From Candidatus Latescibacterota bacterium (GTDB lineage Bacteria; Blakebacterota; Blakebacteria; Blakebacterales; Blakebacteraceae), in assembly GCA_023135015.1 (NCBI GenBank), contig JAGLTZ010000186.1, positions 1 through 5,584 on the forward strand: a stretch of 5,584 nt of DNA, read 5' to 3'. The position numbers and the translations under genes are program-made. Positions 1 through 5,584 of the stretch are shown in pieces (position 1 is the first letter of the stretch; each line of letters starts with the position of its first letter). The notes under the pieces were generated by a model, which saw only the letters and a list, made by a program, of their open reading frames with translations, searched no databases and was not told where the DNA came from.

Positions 1-1323
1 TTTGACCCTGCGGTCTTCCGGGCCGCCTCCTATGTGGAGCTGGCCCGCTCTCCGATCGAAGCGTCCGATTACCAGGAGGAATTCTTCACCGCCCGGGGCA
101 TGAACGTCACCGTTGTATTGAGCGGGGCCTACTCCGGGCTGGAACAGCGGCGCCTGCTGCAGAGGCTGGAGCGCCTGGTTACCAAGGCGGTTGACCTCTT
201 CGGGGTTGCGCCGGCCACCGACTATGTGTTCCTGCTGCATTTTCCGGATGCCATCGTCCGGGAGGCGGTCGGACATCCCTCCACTACGGTAGTGCACTGG
301 GGTTTCTATTCCCGGGCCGAAGGGCTTGATGACCTGCTCCAGGTCACGCTCGAGGCCTTCCTTCACTCGTGGCTGGGGGGGATGATCCGCTCTGCATCCG
401 TTCTTTGGATCGCGAGTCCGACGGAAGTCGGCACGCAACCGGTCTCGGGCGCCGCCTTCATACAGCCCGCCGTCACAGAAAGCCTCTGGTTCCTGGATGG
501 TGTGTCCAATTACTATGCCGAGCTCCTACTGACCCGGAGCGGACTGCAGCCGCCGGCTGTTTTCCTGGGACGAATCGGTTCCGAGATAACAGTTCTGCAG
601 AACACTCCGGCGCGTTCGACCCAGTCGGTGGCAACAGCTTCAGAGGAGATATGGTACCGCGACGATATCTGGTACCGCTCCCCACACAGAAGCGTTGACC
701 ACCGCAATAAAGGGTTCCTGCTGGCGCTGCTGCTCGACCTCGAGATGAGGGGAGCCACCGCCAACCAGCGTTCCCTGGATGATCTGATTGCGTTCATGAC
801 CGCCTGGTACGGCAGGGAAGAAAGGGTCTACGAAGGTTCGGAGGCGATATTGCGGGCGATCGGGGCGCTGACGGGCAGGAACTTCAGTGATTTCCTGACC
901 GCCTACGTGCAGGGAACCGAGGAGCTTCCCTACGAGAGGGTTCTTGCCCTGGGTGGATGGAACCTTCGTCCCGTGGCCGAGGAGATAGCCACTACGGGTT
1001 TCGTGGCCAGAGAAGAGGGGACCGGAACCCTGCTGGTCGGCGCTGTTGAGGACAATTCACCGGCGGCGAGGGCCGGTATCCGTATCGGTGACAGGATAGT
1101 GGCCGCAAACGGCTCCTTCATGGTAGGTAATCTTCCTGATATCGTCGCGGCCTCGCGGCCGGGTGATATCCTCACCCTGCGCATACAGCGAGGAATGCTG
1201 GAAGAGGAGATCGCCTTTCCACTCGGTTACGGCCACCGGCAGGCGTATGTTGTCGAACCCGTACCTTCACCGACTCCGGAGCAGAGAGCTATAGGGGCGG
1301 GGATTCTAAGCGGTATTCCGTAA
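1..1323 (+). CDS. M61 family peptidase homologue with C-terminal PDZ domain, 5' partial, probably catalytically inactive
   Basis: The frame is open from base 1. A GTG at 34 could be read as a start, but the codons before it continue the family pattern (SYVELARSPIE resembles the usual 'YDELVDSPIE'), so the gene begins upstream of the window. Residues below are numbered from the GTG. M61 (glycyl aminopeptidase-like) hallmarks are DYVFLLHF (63-70), a GHPSTTVV stretch (80-87), LWFLDGVSNYYAELLL (151-166), KGFLLALLLDLEMR (226-239) and SLDDLIAFM (247-255). A PDZ domain spans about 318-398 and includes SPAARAGIRIGDRI. M61 enzymes are zinc aminopeptidases, usually exported. Here the HExxH zinc motif reads EAFLH (107-111), the Glu of WFxEG is Asp155, and the usual YYxKG reads HRNKG (223-227). 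It is therefore probably a non-catalytic binding protein. The 3' end is intact, followed 16 bases later by the next gene. The family call is firm; the loss of activity is inferred from motifs alone. Confidence 0.85.
   Translation, partial: FDPAVFRAASYVELARSPIEASDYQEEFFTARGMNVTVVLSGAYSGLEQRRLLQRLERLVTKAVDLFGVAPATDYVFLLHFPDAIVREAVGHPSTTVVHWGFYSRAEGLDDLLQVTLEAFLHSWLGGMIRSASVLWIASPTEVGTQPVSGAAFIQPAVTESLWFLDGVSNYYAELLLTRSGLQPPAVFLGRIGSEITVLQNTPARSTQSVATASEEIWYRDDIWYRSPHRSVDHRNKGFLLALLLDLEMRGATANQRSLDDLIAFMTAWYGREERVYEGSEAILRAIGALTGRNFSDFLTAYVQGTEELPYERVLALGGWNLRPVAEEIATTGFVAREEGTGTLLVGAVEDNSPAARAGIRIGDRIVAANGSFMVGNLPDIVAASRPGDILTLRIQRGMLEEEIAFPLGYGHRQAYVVEPVPSPTPEQRAIGAGILSGIP
643..678 (+). repeat. 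Two-copy 18-base tandem repeat inside the M61-like gene
   Basis: Bases 643-660 and 661-678 are adjacent copies matching at 15 of 18 positions. All three differences fall at third codon positions. The copies encode EEIWYR then DDIWYR, and each contains GGTACC. In typical M61 proteins this stretch holds a single aromatic 'Wxxxxxx' segment before the YYxKG motif, so the second copy may be a small in-frame duplication. It keeps the reading frame. Confidence 0.75.
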
Positions 1324-1332
1324 GAGTCCACT

Positions 1333-1336
1333 GGAG
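1333..1336 (+). promoter_or_regulatory. Ribosome binding site for the metallo-beta-lactamase-fold gene
   Basis: GGAG lies 3 bases before the ATG at 1340 and 6 bases before the in-frame ATG at 1343. The spacing favours initiation at the second ATG, which would shorten the protein by one residue. Confidence 0.55.
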
Positions 1337-1339
1337 AAA

Positions 1340-2458
1340 ATGATGAAGAAAGGTGTTCTATTCGCTGCCTTGATCGTTATCTCTGCCTTCGCGAACGACT
1401 CGTATGCCCAGGGGGTCACACCCCGGACCGGGACATCTGTCAGCTCCGGAACTGCAATTGGTGCTCTGTTCCAGCAGGCCCCGAACCCCCTGAGGAACTA
1501 CTGGGGAGATATCGACGGGTTCCTCAACAGGCAGTTCGAAGTCACCCTGAATCTTGTACACGAGTCGCTGGTGAGATTCCCGCCGCAGCTCCCCGAACCG
1601 CTCGTGCGGCGCATGGCTATGCTGATGCTCGACGGTATCTTCCACTATGAATCGGCTCCGGAGCGACCGCCCGTCCAGGAGTTTTTCCATTCCTGTATGA
1701 GCTATGCGGCCGACGAGATGGATCAGACCCGGGTCAGCAGAGGTGCCTTGATCTGGAAGCTGTACGACCACGGGTTTGTGGTGCGTACCCCGACTGTGAC
1801 AGTCGGCTTTGATCTGATCAGGGGATACTCGGCGGGTGCAGAGGGATTTGCGGTTGCCGATGAGCTTATGGCGCGGATCGTGGATCAGTGTGATGTGCTC
1901 TTCATCAGCCACCGGCATGGAGATCACGCCGACAGCTGGGTTGCGCGGGCTTTCCTCGACCGTTCAAAACCGGTCGTCGCCCCCCTTGAGGTCTGGGCCG
2001 ACAGCACTTTTCACCCCGGAATAACCCACCTGACGCCCCAGGCGCACGCCATTCAGGAGCTTTCCATCCAGAACGGAAGGCGCAGGCTGGAGGTGATCAT
2101 CTATCCGGGGCATCAAGGGGATACCATTCCCAACAACGTCACCCTGGTGATCTCGCCGGAAGGGATGTCGTTCTGCCATACGGGCGATCAGTCGAACGGC
2201 GATGATTTCGGCTGGATAGATGAAGTGGGCGGCAACCACCGGGTGGATGTCCTCCTGCCCAACTGCTGGGCGACCGACATAAGCCGTATGGCCAGGGGAT
2301 TCGATCCCGAGCTGATCATCACCGGCCATGAGAACGAGCTCGGGCACTCGATCGACCACCGGGAACCCTTCTGGCTGACCTACGACCGGCTGATGAGGTC
2401 GATTTATCCGGTTGTGGTAATGACCTGGGGGGAGTCGTTTCACTACGTGCCGAGGTAA
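1340..2458 (+). CDS. Exported metallo-beta-lactamase-fold metallohydrolase, specific function unknown
   Basis: The 372-residue protein starts with a signal peptide: MMKK, a hydrophobic core (about 5-18) and a likely cut after SYA (residue 23). No lipobox Cys is seen, so a periplasmic or secreted location is expected. Residues about 45-135 form an N-terminal region I do not recognise. The beta-lactamase fold begins around 137 with LYDHGFVVRTPTVTVGFDLI. The metal ligands look complete: HRHGDH (191-196) supplies His191, His193, Asp195 and His196; His258 in YPGHQGD, Asp283 in HTGDQ and His330 in TGHENELGH complete a two-metal site. The overall pattern resembles UlaG-like or generic MBL hydrolases rather than antibiotic-resistance enzymes. 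The substrate cannot be read from the sequence. The 16-base gap suggests co-transcription with the M61-like gene. Fold confidence is high; substrate is unknown. Confidence 0.88.
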   Translation: MMKKGVLFAALIVISAFANDSYAQGVTPRTGTSVSSGTAIGALFQQAPNPLRNYWGDIDGFLNRQFEVTLNLVHESLVRFPPQLPEPLVRRMAMLMLDGIFHYESAPERPPVQEFFHSCMSYAADEMDQTRVSRGALIWKLYDHGFVVRTPTVTVGFDLIRGYSAGAEGFAVADELMARIVDQCDVLFISHRHGDHADSWVARAFLDRSKPVVAPLEVWADSTFHPGITHLTPQAHAIQELSIQNGRRRLEVIIYPGHQGDTIPNNVTLVISPEGMSFCHTGDQSNGDDFGWIDEVGGNHRVDVLLPNCWATDISRMARGFDPELIITGHENELGHSIDHREPFWLTYDRLMRSIYPVVVMTWGESFHYVPR

Positions 2459-2519
2459 TTACTACCCTGGAAACTTCAGTTCCTATCCGGATACTCCTAA
2501 TGGGCACTGATGCGGTGAA

Positions 2520-2536
2520 TTGAGGACAGCACTCAA
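2520..2536 (+). promoter_or_regulatory. Short hairpin overlapping the putative Shine-Dalgarno of cbiM
   Basis: TTGAG (2520-2524) can pair with CTCAA (2532-2536) around a 7-base loop. The best Shine-Dalgarno candidate for cbiM, GAGGA at 2522-2526, lies partly in the 5' arm and is 13 bases from the ATG, which is long. Folding would hide part of the site, so it could dampen translation of the first transporter gene. A five-pair stem may also be chance. No known metal or cobalamin riboswitch pattern is recognised in the 81-base gap. Confidence 0.3.
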
Positions 2537-2539
2537 CTG

Positions 2540-3124
2540 ATGCATATCGCAGACGGAATAATCGCCACGGAGGTATGTATTGCCGCCGACGCCATCTCGC
2601 TGGGCGCGCTATATGCCTTCGGAAAAAAGACTGAAGCGGGGGACATCCCCAGGATGGGATTCATGGGGGCAGCCCTCTTCGTGGCCTCTCTTATCCATTT
2701 CCCGATAGCGGGAACGTCGATCCACCTCGGTCTCTACGGTCTGGCCGGTATCCTGCTCGGTATCCGTGCTTTCCCGGTTATCTTCGTTGCGCTCCTCTTC
2801 CAGTCACTGATATTCCAGCACGGCGGTCTGCTCTCGGTAGGTCTCAACGCCATCAATATGGGCGCGGGTGCCATGGCAGGCTGGCTCGTCTGGAAGGCGG
2901 GCAGGATTCCGGAAAGCATCCGTGCATTTTCTGCAGGATTCATAGGGATACTCCTGGCCGCTTTTCTGATGGCTATGGAGTTCCAGATCACCGGTTATGG
3001 CCGGGGAGCGTTTTTTATCGCATATATATACTCGATCGCAGCTGCTGTTGAGGGCGTGCTGACCTTAACCATTATCAACTTCTTCAGACGGGCCAAGCCC
3101 GACATCCTGGAGTATGGAAAATGA
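2540..3124 (+). CDS. cbiM: Nickel/cobalt ECF transporter substrate-binding membrane component CbiM/NikM
   Basis: This 194-residue membrane protein is the substrate-capturing (S) component of a group-I ECF transporter that takes up Ni2+ or Co2+. The start is fixed by the protein itself: the family opens with MHIxDG (here MHIADG), and in NikM/CbiM structures the Met1 amino group and His2 bind the metal. The other family ligand is the His of 'GTSGHL', here GTSIHLGLYG with His62. HFPI at 53-56 matches the conserved segment just before it. Six or so hydrophobic segments follow (about 12-28, 39-57, 63-83, 84-95, 104-120, 130-150, 157-182). Length is close to stand-alone CbiM/NikM, so this is not a NikMN fusion. 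It is first in a four-gene operon and its TGA overlaps the next ATG (ATGA). The metal cannot be told from this protein alone. Confidence 0.93.
   Translation: MHIADGIIATEVCIAADAISLGALYAFGKKTEAGDIPRMGFMGAALFVASLIHFPIAGTSIHLGLYGLAGILLGIRAFPVIFVALLFQSLIFQHGGLLSVGLNAINMGAGAMAGWLVWKAGRIPESIRAFSAGFIGILLAAFLMAMEFQITGYGRGAFFIAYIYSIAAAVEGVLTLTIINFFRRAKPDILEYGK
3109..3112 (+). promoter_or_regulatory. Ribosome binding site for the nikL-like gene
   Basis: GGAG lies inside the end of cbiM, 8 bases before the ATG at 3121. This is ideal spacing and supports the start that overlaps the cbiM stop. A second in-frame ATG at 3124 would have an 11-base spacing. Confidence 0.65.
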
Positions 3125-3624
3125 TGAATGGTGTAATTTTTCTGACATCACTGGTGATCGGCATCGCAGGCCCGGGTTTGGAGCACGGCATCGAGGTCGA
3201 TTTCGTGAAACGTGCCCCGTCTGTGATAGCTACCTGCTCCTATACGGGAAGCGGACCTGTGAAGAACGCTGAGGTTCTGGTCTATTCACCGGGGGAAGGT
3301 GACGACGAGTACCAGAAGGGCGGCACCGACGTAAACGGTGTTTTCGCCTTCGTGCCCGATGCGCCGGGGCAGTGGAAAATCGTGGTCGACGACGGCCACG
3401 GCCACAGGAAAGAAACTGCGGTCACGGTTACTGAGGAGTTCTTCCTGTCGGAAGAAACTGCACAGGTCCCTGGAGAGGATGCCGGAACCGGGAAAATCGG
3501 GTTTACGGACCTGCCTCTCTGGCTGAGGGCAATATGGGGGTTGACCCTCATTTTCGGTATTGCCTGTCTGCTCTATCTTCTGAAGGTGAAAAAACTCATA
3601 CAGAGTGGAAATGATCGGGCGTGA
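3121..3624 (+). CDS. nikL: NikL-like accessory component of the nickel/cobalt ECF transporter
   Basis: The 167-residue protein has an N-terminal hydrophobic segment (about 4-19, signal peptide or anchor), an extracytoplasmic beta-rich domain (about 22-105) and one C-terminal transmembrane helix (about 136-155) followed by a basic tail, KVKK. The middle domain has the pattern of NikL-type nickel transport proteins and related carboxypeptidase-regulatory-like folds: YTGSGPVKNAEVLVYSPGEG, then GTDVNGVFAF, then PGQWKIVVDDGHGH. His22, at the start of the exported region, and the GHGH at 92-95 could handle metal, which is inference. Its place between cbiM and cbiQ is where CbiN or NikL/NikN normally sits; CbiN is shorter (about 100 residues) and lacks this domain. 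It overlaps both neighbours by four bases, so translation is probably coupled. The NikL assignment rests on topology, domain pattern and position; sequence identity was not tested. Confidence 0.72.
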   Translation: MMNGVIFLTSLVIGIAGPGLEHGIEVDFVKRAPSVIATCSYTGSGPVKNAEVLVYSPGEGDDEYQKGGTDVNGVFAFVPDAPGQWKIVVDDGHGHRKETAVTVTEEFFLSEETAQVPGEDAGTGKIGFTDLPLWLRAIWGLTLIFGIACLLYLLKVKKLIQSGNDRA

Positions 3625-4370
3625 AGCATTCCTTTCTGGACAAATACAGCCGTCTCGATTCACCTATCCACAGGAGGGATCCGCGCGCAAAGATCGTTGC
3701 ATTCCTGGCCGCGCTTCTGATCATCGTAACAGAGCCGCGCGGTGAGATCCGATCGTTTCTATTCTATTACCTCCTGATCGCACTGGTGCTCATTATTAGT
3801 CGGGTTCCGGTTCTCTACGTGCTCAAGAGGTGCCTGATCGTATCGCCTTTTGTATTGATGGCGGCCGGATTGATGCTGCTTTCGGGCACCCCGGTGGGAG
3901 GGGAAGCGACAGCCACTCTCTTCGGCGCCAGGGCGATGCTTTCGCTCTCGATCGCCTTGAAGGCATTTGCTGCGGTTGTCCTGCTCACCCTTCTCACATC
4001 GACCGAGAGGATTCACAGGCTTCTCGAGGGATTGCGTTCACTCAAGATGCCCACCCTGCTGGGGGTGCTCTCCGCCTTCATGTACAGGTACGTGTTCATT
4101 CTCTCCGATGAGATGATGCGCACGACCAGGGCGAGGATGAGCAGGACACCCGGCCGGCTCACCACCAGCCGTTTCACCACCTACGGCAACCAGGCCGCCA
4201 CAATCTTCATCAGAAGCTGGGAGAGGTCGCAGATCGTATATGATGCCATGTGCTCCAGGGGGTTCAGGGGCAGTTTCCCGCTGAGGACGGCTCTGGATTT
4301 CCGCTGGCCCGATGCGTTCTTCCTCGCGAGCTTTGCCCTTCTCTTTGTTGCTGTGAGGGTTTTCGCATGA
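3621..4370 (+). CDS. cbiQ: ECF transporter transmembrane coupling component CbiQ (EcfT)
   Basis: The 249-residue integral membrane protein couples ATP hydrolysis by CbiO to the substrate-binding component. It begins at GTG (3621), which overlaps the preceding stop as GTGA; no in-frame ATG lies nearby and GGAA at 3607-3610 is a weak upstream Shine-Dalgarno. Family marks are the N-terminal SRLDSPIHRRDPRAKI (10-25), hydrophobic helices at about 25-36, 46-62, 72-90, 105-127 and 232-248, and two Arg-containing cytoplasmic coupling motifs: TRARMSRTPG (169-178) and the RSWERSQIVYDAMCSRGF block (198-215). In EcfT proteins these short Arg motifs dock in grooves of the ATPases. Length is typical of CbiQ. 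Its stop overlaps the cbiO start as ATGA. Confidence 0.92.
   Translation: MKHSFLDKYSRLDSPIHRRDPRAKIVAFLAALLIIVTEPRGEIRSFLFYYLLIALVLIISRVPVLYVLKRCLIVSPFVLMAAGLMLLSGTPVGGEATATLFGARAMLSLSIALKAFAAVVLLTLLTSTERIHRLLEGLRSLKMPTLLGVLSAFMYRYVFILSDEMMRTTRARMSRTPGRLTTSRFTTYGNQAATIFIRSWERSQIVYDAMCSRGFRGSFPLRTALDFRWPDAFFLASFALLFVAVRVFA
4355..4359 (+). promoter_or_regulatory. Ribosome binding site that decides the cbiO start
   Basis: GAGGG lies 7 bases before the ATG at 4367. It supports this start over the in-frame ATG at 4250, which would add 39 residues overlapping cbiQ that do not resemble any ATPase N-terminus. Confidence 0.7.
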
Positions 4371-5134
4371 CAGTACAGCCGGCAGGTGTCAGCATCACCG
4401 ACCTGACCTTCTCGTACGAGGAGGGCAAGGAAGTACTCAAAGGGATCAATCTGCAGGTGGAGCCGGGGGAGCGGTTCGGCATCATAGGGCCGTCCGGCGC
4501 CGGCAAATCGACGCTCCTGCTGCACCTGAACGGGATTCTTTCGGGTGAGAAGGGGGTTGTGAAGATCGGTGATCTCGAGGTCGGCAGACAGACAGTGGCC
4601 GAGATCAGGCAGAGGGTAGGCCTGGTCTTCCAGAATCCCGATGACCAGCTGTTCAACCCGACTGTCGAGGAGGACGTGGCGTTCGGCCCCCTCAATATGG
4701 ACCTGAGTCCCGATGAGGTTGCCCAACGCGTCGATCACGCCCTGGTGGATATGAACCTCCAGGGATTCGAGAAGCTATCCTCGCACCACCTCTCATACGG
4801 GGAACGGAAGAGGGTCGCCCTGGCGACCGTTCTCGCCATGAGGCCAGCGGTGTTGGCTTTCGACGAGCCTTTCTCCAACCTGAGTCCAGCGATGGTAGAG
4901 CAGCTCATCGAAATGGTCAGAAACCTGCCGGCTACCGTTATAATTGTCTCACAGTCGATCCTGCCTGTGATAGCATCATGCCAGAGACTGGCGATCCTCA
5001 ATGAGGGGCAGCTCATTGCATCGGGCAGCGCCAGGGAGATTGCCTCGGACCGGGGGCTTCTCCGCGAAAACGGCCTCGATTTCCACTTCTACTACGACAT
5101 GCTGGATGGGCTGCTGCAGTCTCCCATCCCTTAA
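4367..5134 (+). CDS. cbiO: ECF transporter ATP-binding protein CbiO/NikO with atypical D-loop and H-loop
   Basis: The 255-residue ABC ATPase powers nickel or cobalt uptake as a dimer bound to CbiQ. The open frame reaches back to 4250, but the ATG at 4367 has a good Shine-Dalgarno and gives the normal opening (SITDLTFSYEEGKEVLKGIN). Motifs: Walker A GPSGAGKST (41-49), Q-loop FQNPDDQLF (88-96) with the ECF-typical NPDDQ, signature LSYGERKR (142-149), and Walker B VLAFDEP (162-168) with catalytic Glu167. Two switch motifs are unusual. The D-loop reads SNLSP (170-174) where SNLDP is expected, and the H-loop region reads VSQS (194-197) where VTHD is expected, so the switch His is Gln196. The C-terminal part (RLAILNEGQLIASG, then LLRENGLD) is standard for CbiO/NikO. 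No second ATPase follows, so both sites of a homodimer would carry the changes unless a partner is encoded elsewhere. Confidence 0.93.
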   Translation: MTVQPAGVSITDLTFSYEEGKEVLKGINLQVEPGERFGIIGPSGAGKSTLLLHLNGILSGEKGVVKIGDLEVGRQTVAEIRQRVGLVFQNPDDQLFNPTVEEDVAFGPLNMDLSPDEVAQRVDHALVDMNLQGFEKLSSHHLSYGERKRVALATVLAMRPAVLAFDEPFSNLSPAMVEQLIEMVRNLPATVIIVSQSILPVIASCQRLAILNEGQLIASGSAREIASDRGLLRENGLDFHFYYDMLDGLLQSPIP

Positions 5135-5251
5135 CGGGGTACCTTCCTGCTGCCACGTTGTAGCCTGTGCGCCTCACCGGCTCGACAGCCACTTGCATCA
5201 GTACTCACTTTCCCATAGTCTGCCCCACATAAATCGAACTCCAGTCAAGCC

Positions 5252-5257
5252 AGAGGG
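5252..5257 (+). promoter_or_regulatory. Ribosome binding site for the S9-type peptidase gene
   Basis: AGAGGG lies 7 bases before the ATG at 5265. The preceding 130-base gap (from 5135) shows no open frame of note, no GC hairpin with a T-run and no clear promoter. Confidence 0.65.
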
Positions 5258-5264
5258 TAGTTTC

Positions 5265-5584
5265 ATGAAGCGATCAAAGGTCAATCCACAAAGAACAATT
5301 ATTCAACTGCTGTCAGTTGCAACCGCAGTGCTGTTCACCGTGACAACAGGTGTATCTGCACAGTCGGGTGTTGAGAAGAGGCCCCTGACACACGACGATT
5401 ACGACAGTTGGAAGAGCATCCGCGGTCAGCGCGTCTCCGCGGACGGGCGCTGGATTCTATATCAGATCCAGCCCCAGGATGGAGAGGGGGAGCTTGTCGT
5501 TCGTTCGACACGGGATGAGACCGAGTACAGGCTCGAGCGGGGGACCCAGGCCGACTTCACCCGCGACAGCAGTTATGTCGTCTT
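5265..5584 (+). CDS. Exported S9 family (prolyl oligopeptidase-like) peptidase, N-terminal part, 3' partial
   Basis: 106 codons are visible before the window ends. The start is ATG 5265 with a good Shine-Dalgarno. A signal peptide is clear: a basic start (MKRSKVNPQR), a hydrophobic stretch (about 12-30) and a likely cut after VSA (residue 32), giving a periplasmic or secreted protein. The mature start, RPLTHDDYDSWKSIRGQRVS (39-58) followed by DGRWILYQI (60-68), is the usual opening of exported S9 peptidases. In these a beta-propeller of WD40-like blades precedes a C-terminal alpha/beta-hydrolase domain that cuts peptides. Residues 50-106 would be the first propeller blades. The catalytic Ser-Asp-His part lies outside the window, so activity cannot be judged. 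It is separated from cbiO by 130 bases and need not belong to the transporter operon. Confidence 0.75.
   Translation, partial: MKRSKVNPQRTIIQLLSVATAVLFTVTTGVSAQSGVEKRPLTHDDYDSWKSIRGQRVSADGRWILYQIQPQDGEGELVVRSTRDETEYRLERGTQADFTRDSSYVV

Noticed and set aside
1358..1927. Long reverse-strand open frame (189 codons) opposite the MBL-fold gene, and a second one at 1964-2443
   Set aside because: Both lie opposite a well-supported gene, have no convincing protein pattern or ribosome binding site, and are expected by chance in GC-rich coding DNA.
2459..2539. Cobalamin or nickel/cobalt riboswitch, or NikR operator, before cbiM
   Set aside because: The gap is short, has no B12-box-like stretch, no NiCo riboswitch pattern that I can recognise and no GTATGA/TCATAC half-sites.
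4250..4366. Upstream extension of cbiO to an earlier ATG
   Set aside because: The added 39 residues are cbiQ sequence read in another frame. The ATG at 4367 has a good Shine-Dalgarno and gives the normal protein length.
4181..4738. Reverse-strand open frame of 185 codons opposite cbiQ and cbiO
   Set aside because: It is the complement of conserved ABC ATPase coding sequence and shows no independent gene features.
5179..5190. Small hairpin GGCT/AGCC after cbiO as a transcription terminator
   Set aside because: Only four pairs with no following T-run; it is not a credible intrinsic terminator.
5193..5219. Sigma-70-like promoter (TTGCAT with CATAGT) before the S9-type peptidase gene
   Set aside because: The -10 is a partial match and the spacing is 15 bases; too weak to report as a site.

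Overview
The window carries six protein-coding genes, all on the + strand and tightly packed. It looks like a moderately GC-rich, Gram-negative-type bacterial chromosome. Three exported proteins (an M61-type peptidase homologue, a metallo-beta-lactamase-fold protein and an S9-type peptidase) surround an uptake transporter for nickel or cobalt. M61 and S9 peptidases with this kind of N-terminus are common in Gemmatimonadota, Bacteroidota and related environmental lineages. That placement is inference only; no rRNA or marker gene is present to test it.

Layout. (1) Bases 1-1323: 3' part of an M61 (glycyl aminopeptidase-like) protein with a C-terminal PDZ domain. Its zinc-binding and catalytic positions appear to be substituted. 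(2) 1340-2458: exported metallo-beta-lactamase-fold hydrolase with an intact metal-ligand set, 16 bases downstream and probably co-transcribed. (3) 2459-2539: an 81-base gap with a small hairpin overlapping the probable Shine-Dalgarno sequence of the next gene. (4) 2540-5134: a four-gene group-I ECF transporter operon, cbiM/nikM - nikL-like - cbiQ - cbiO, in which each gene overlaps the next by four bases (ATGA or GTGA). (5) 5135-5264: a 130-base non-coding gap with no convincing terminator. (6) 5265 to the end: the N-terminal 106 codons of an exported S9-type peptidase, cut by the window edge.

How the genes work together. CbiM is the membrane substrate-binding component and has the diagnostic Met-His N-terminus. 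The NikL-like protein is the small accessory component with an extracytoplasmic domain. CbiQ is the transmembrane coupling protein and CbiO the ATPase. The NikL-like subunit in place of CbiN leans towards nickel, but no nickel enzyme or cobalamin gene lies in the window to settle this.

The observations most worth a second look are the apparently dead M61 active site and the CbiO ATPase. The ATPase keeps Walker A and B but has lost the usual D-loop Asp and H-loop His, although it is the only ATPase in the operon. I do not see a wholly new system here: no CRISPR array, insertion sequence, tRNA, rRNA or recognisable riboswitch.
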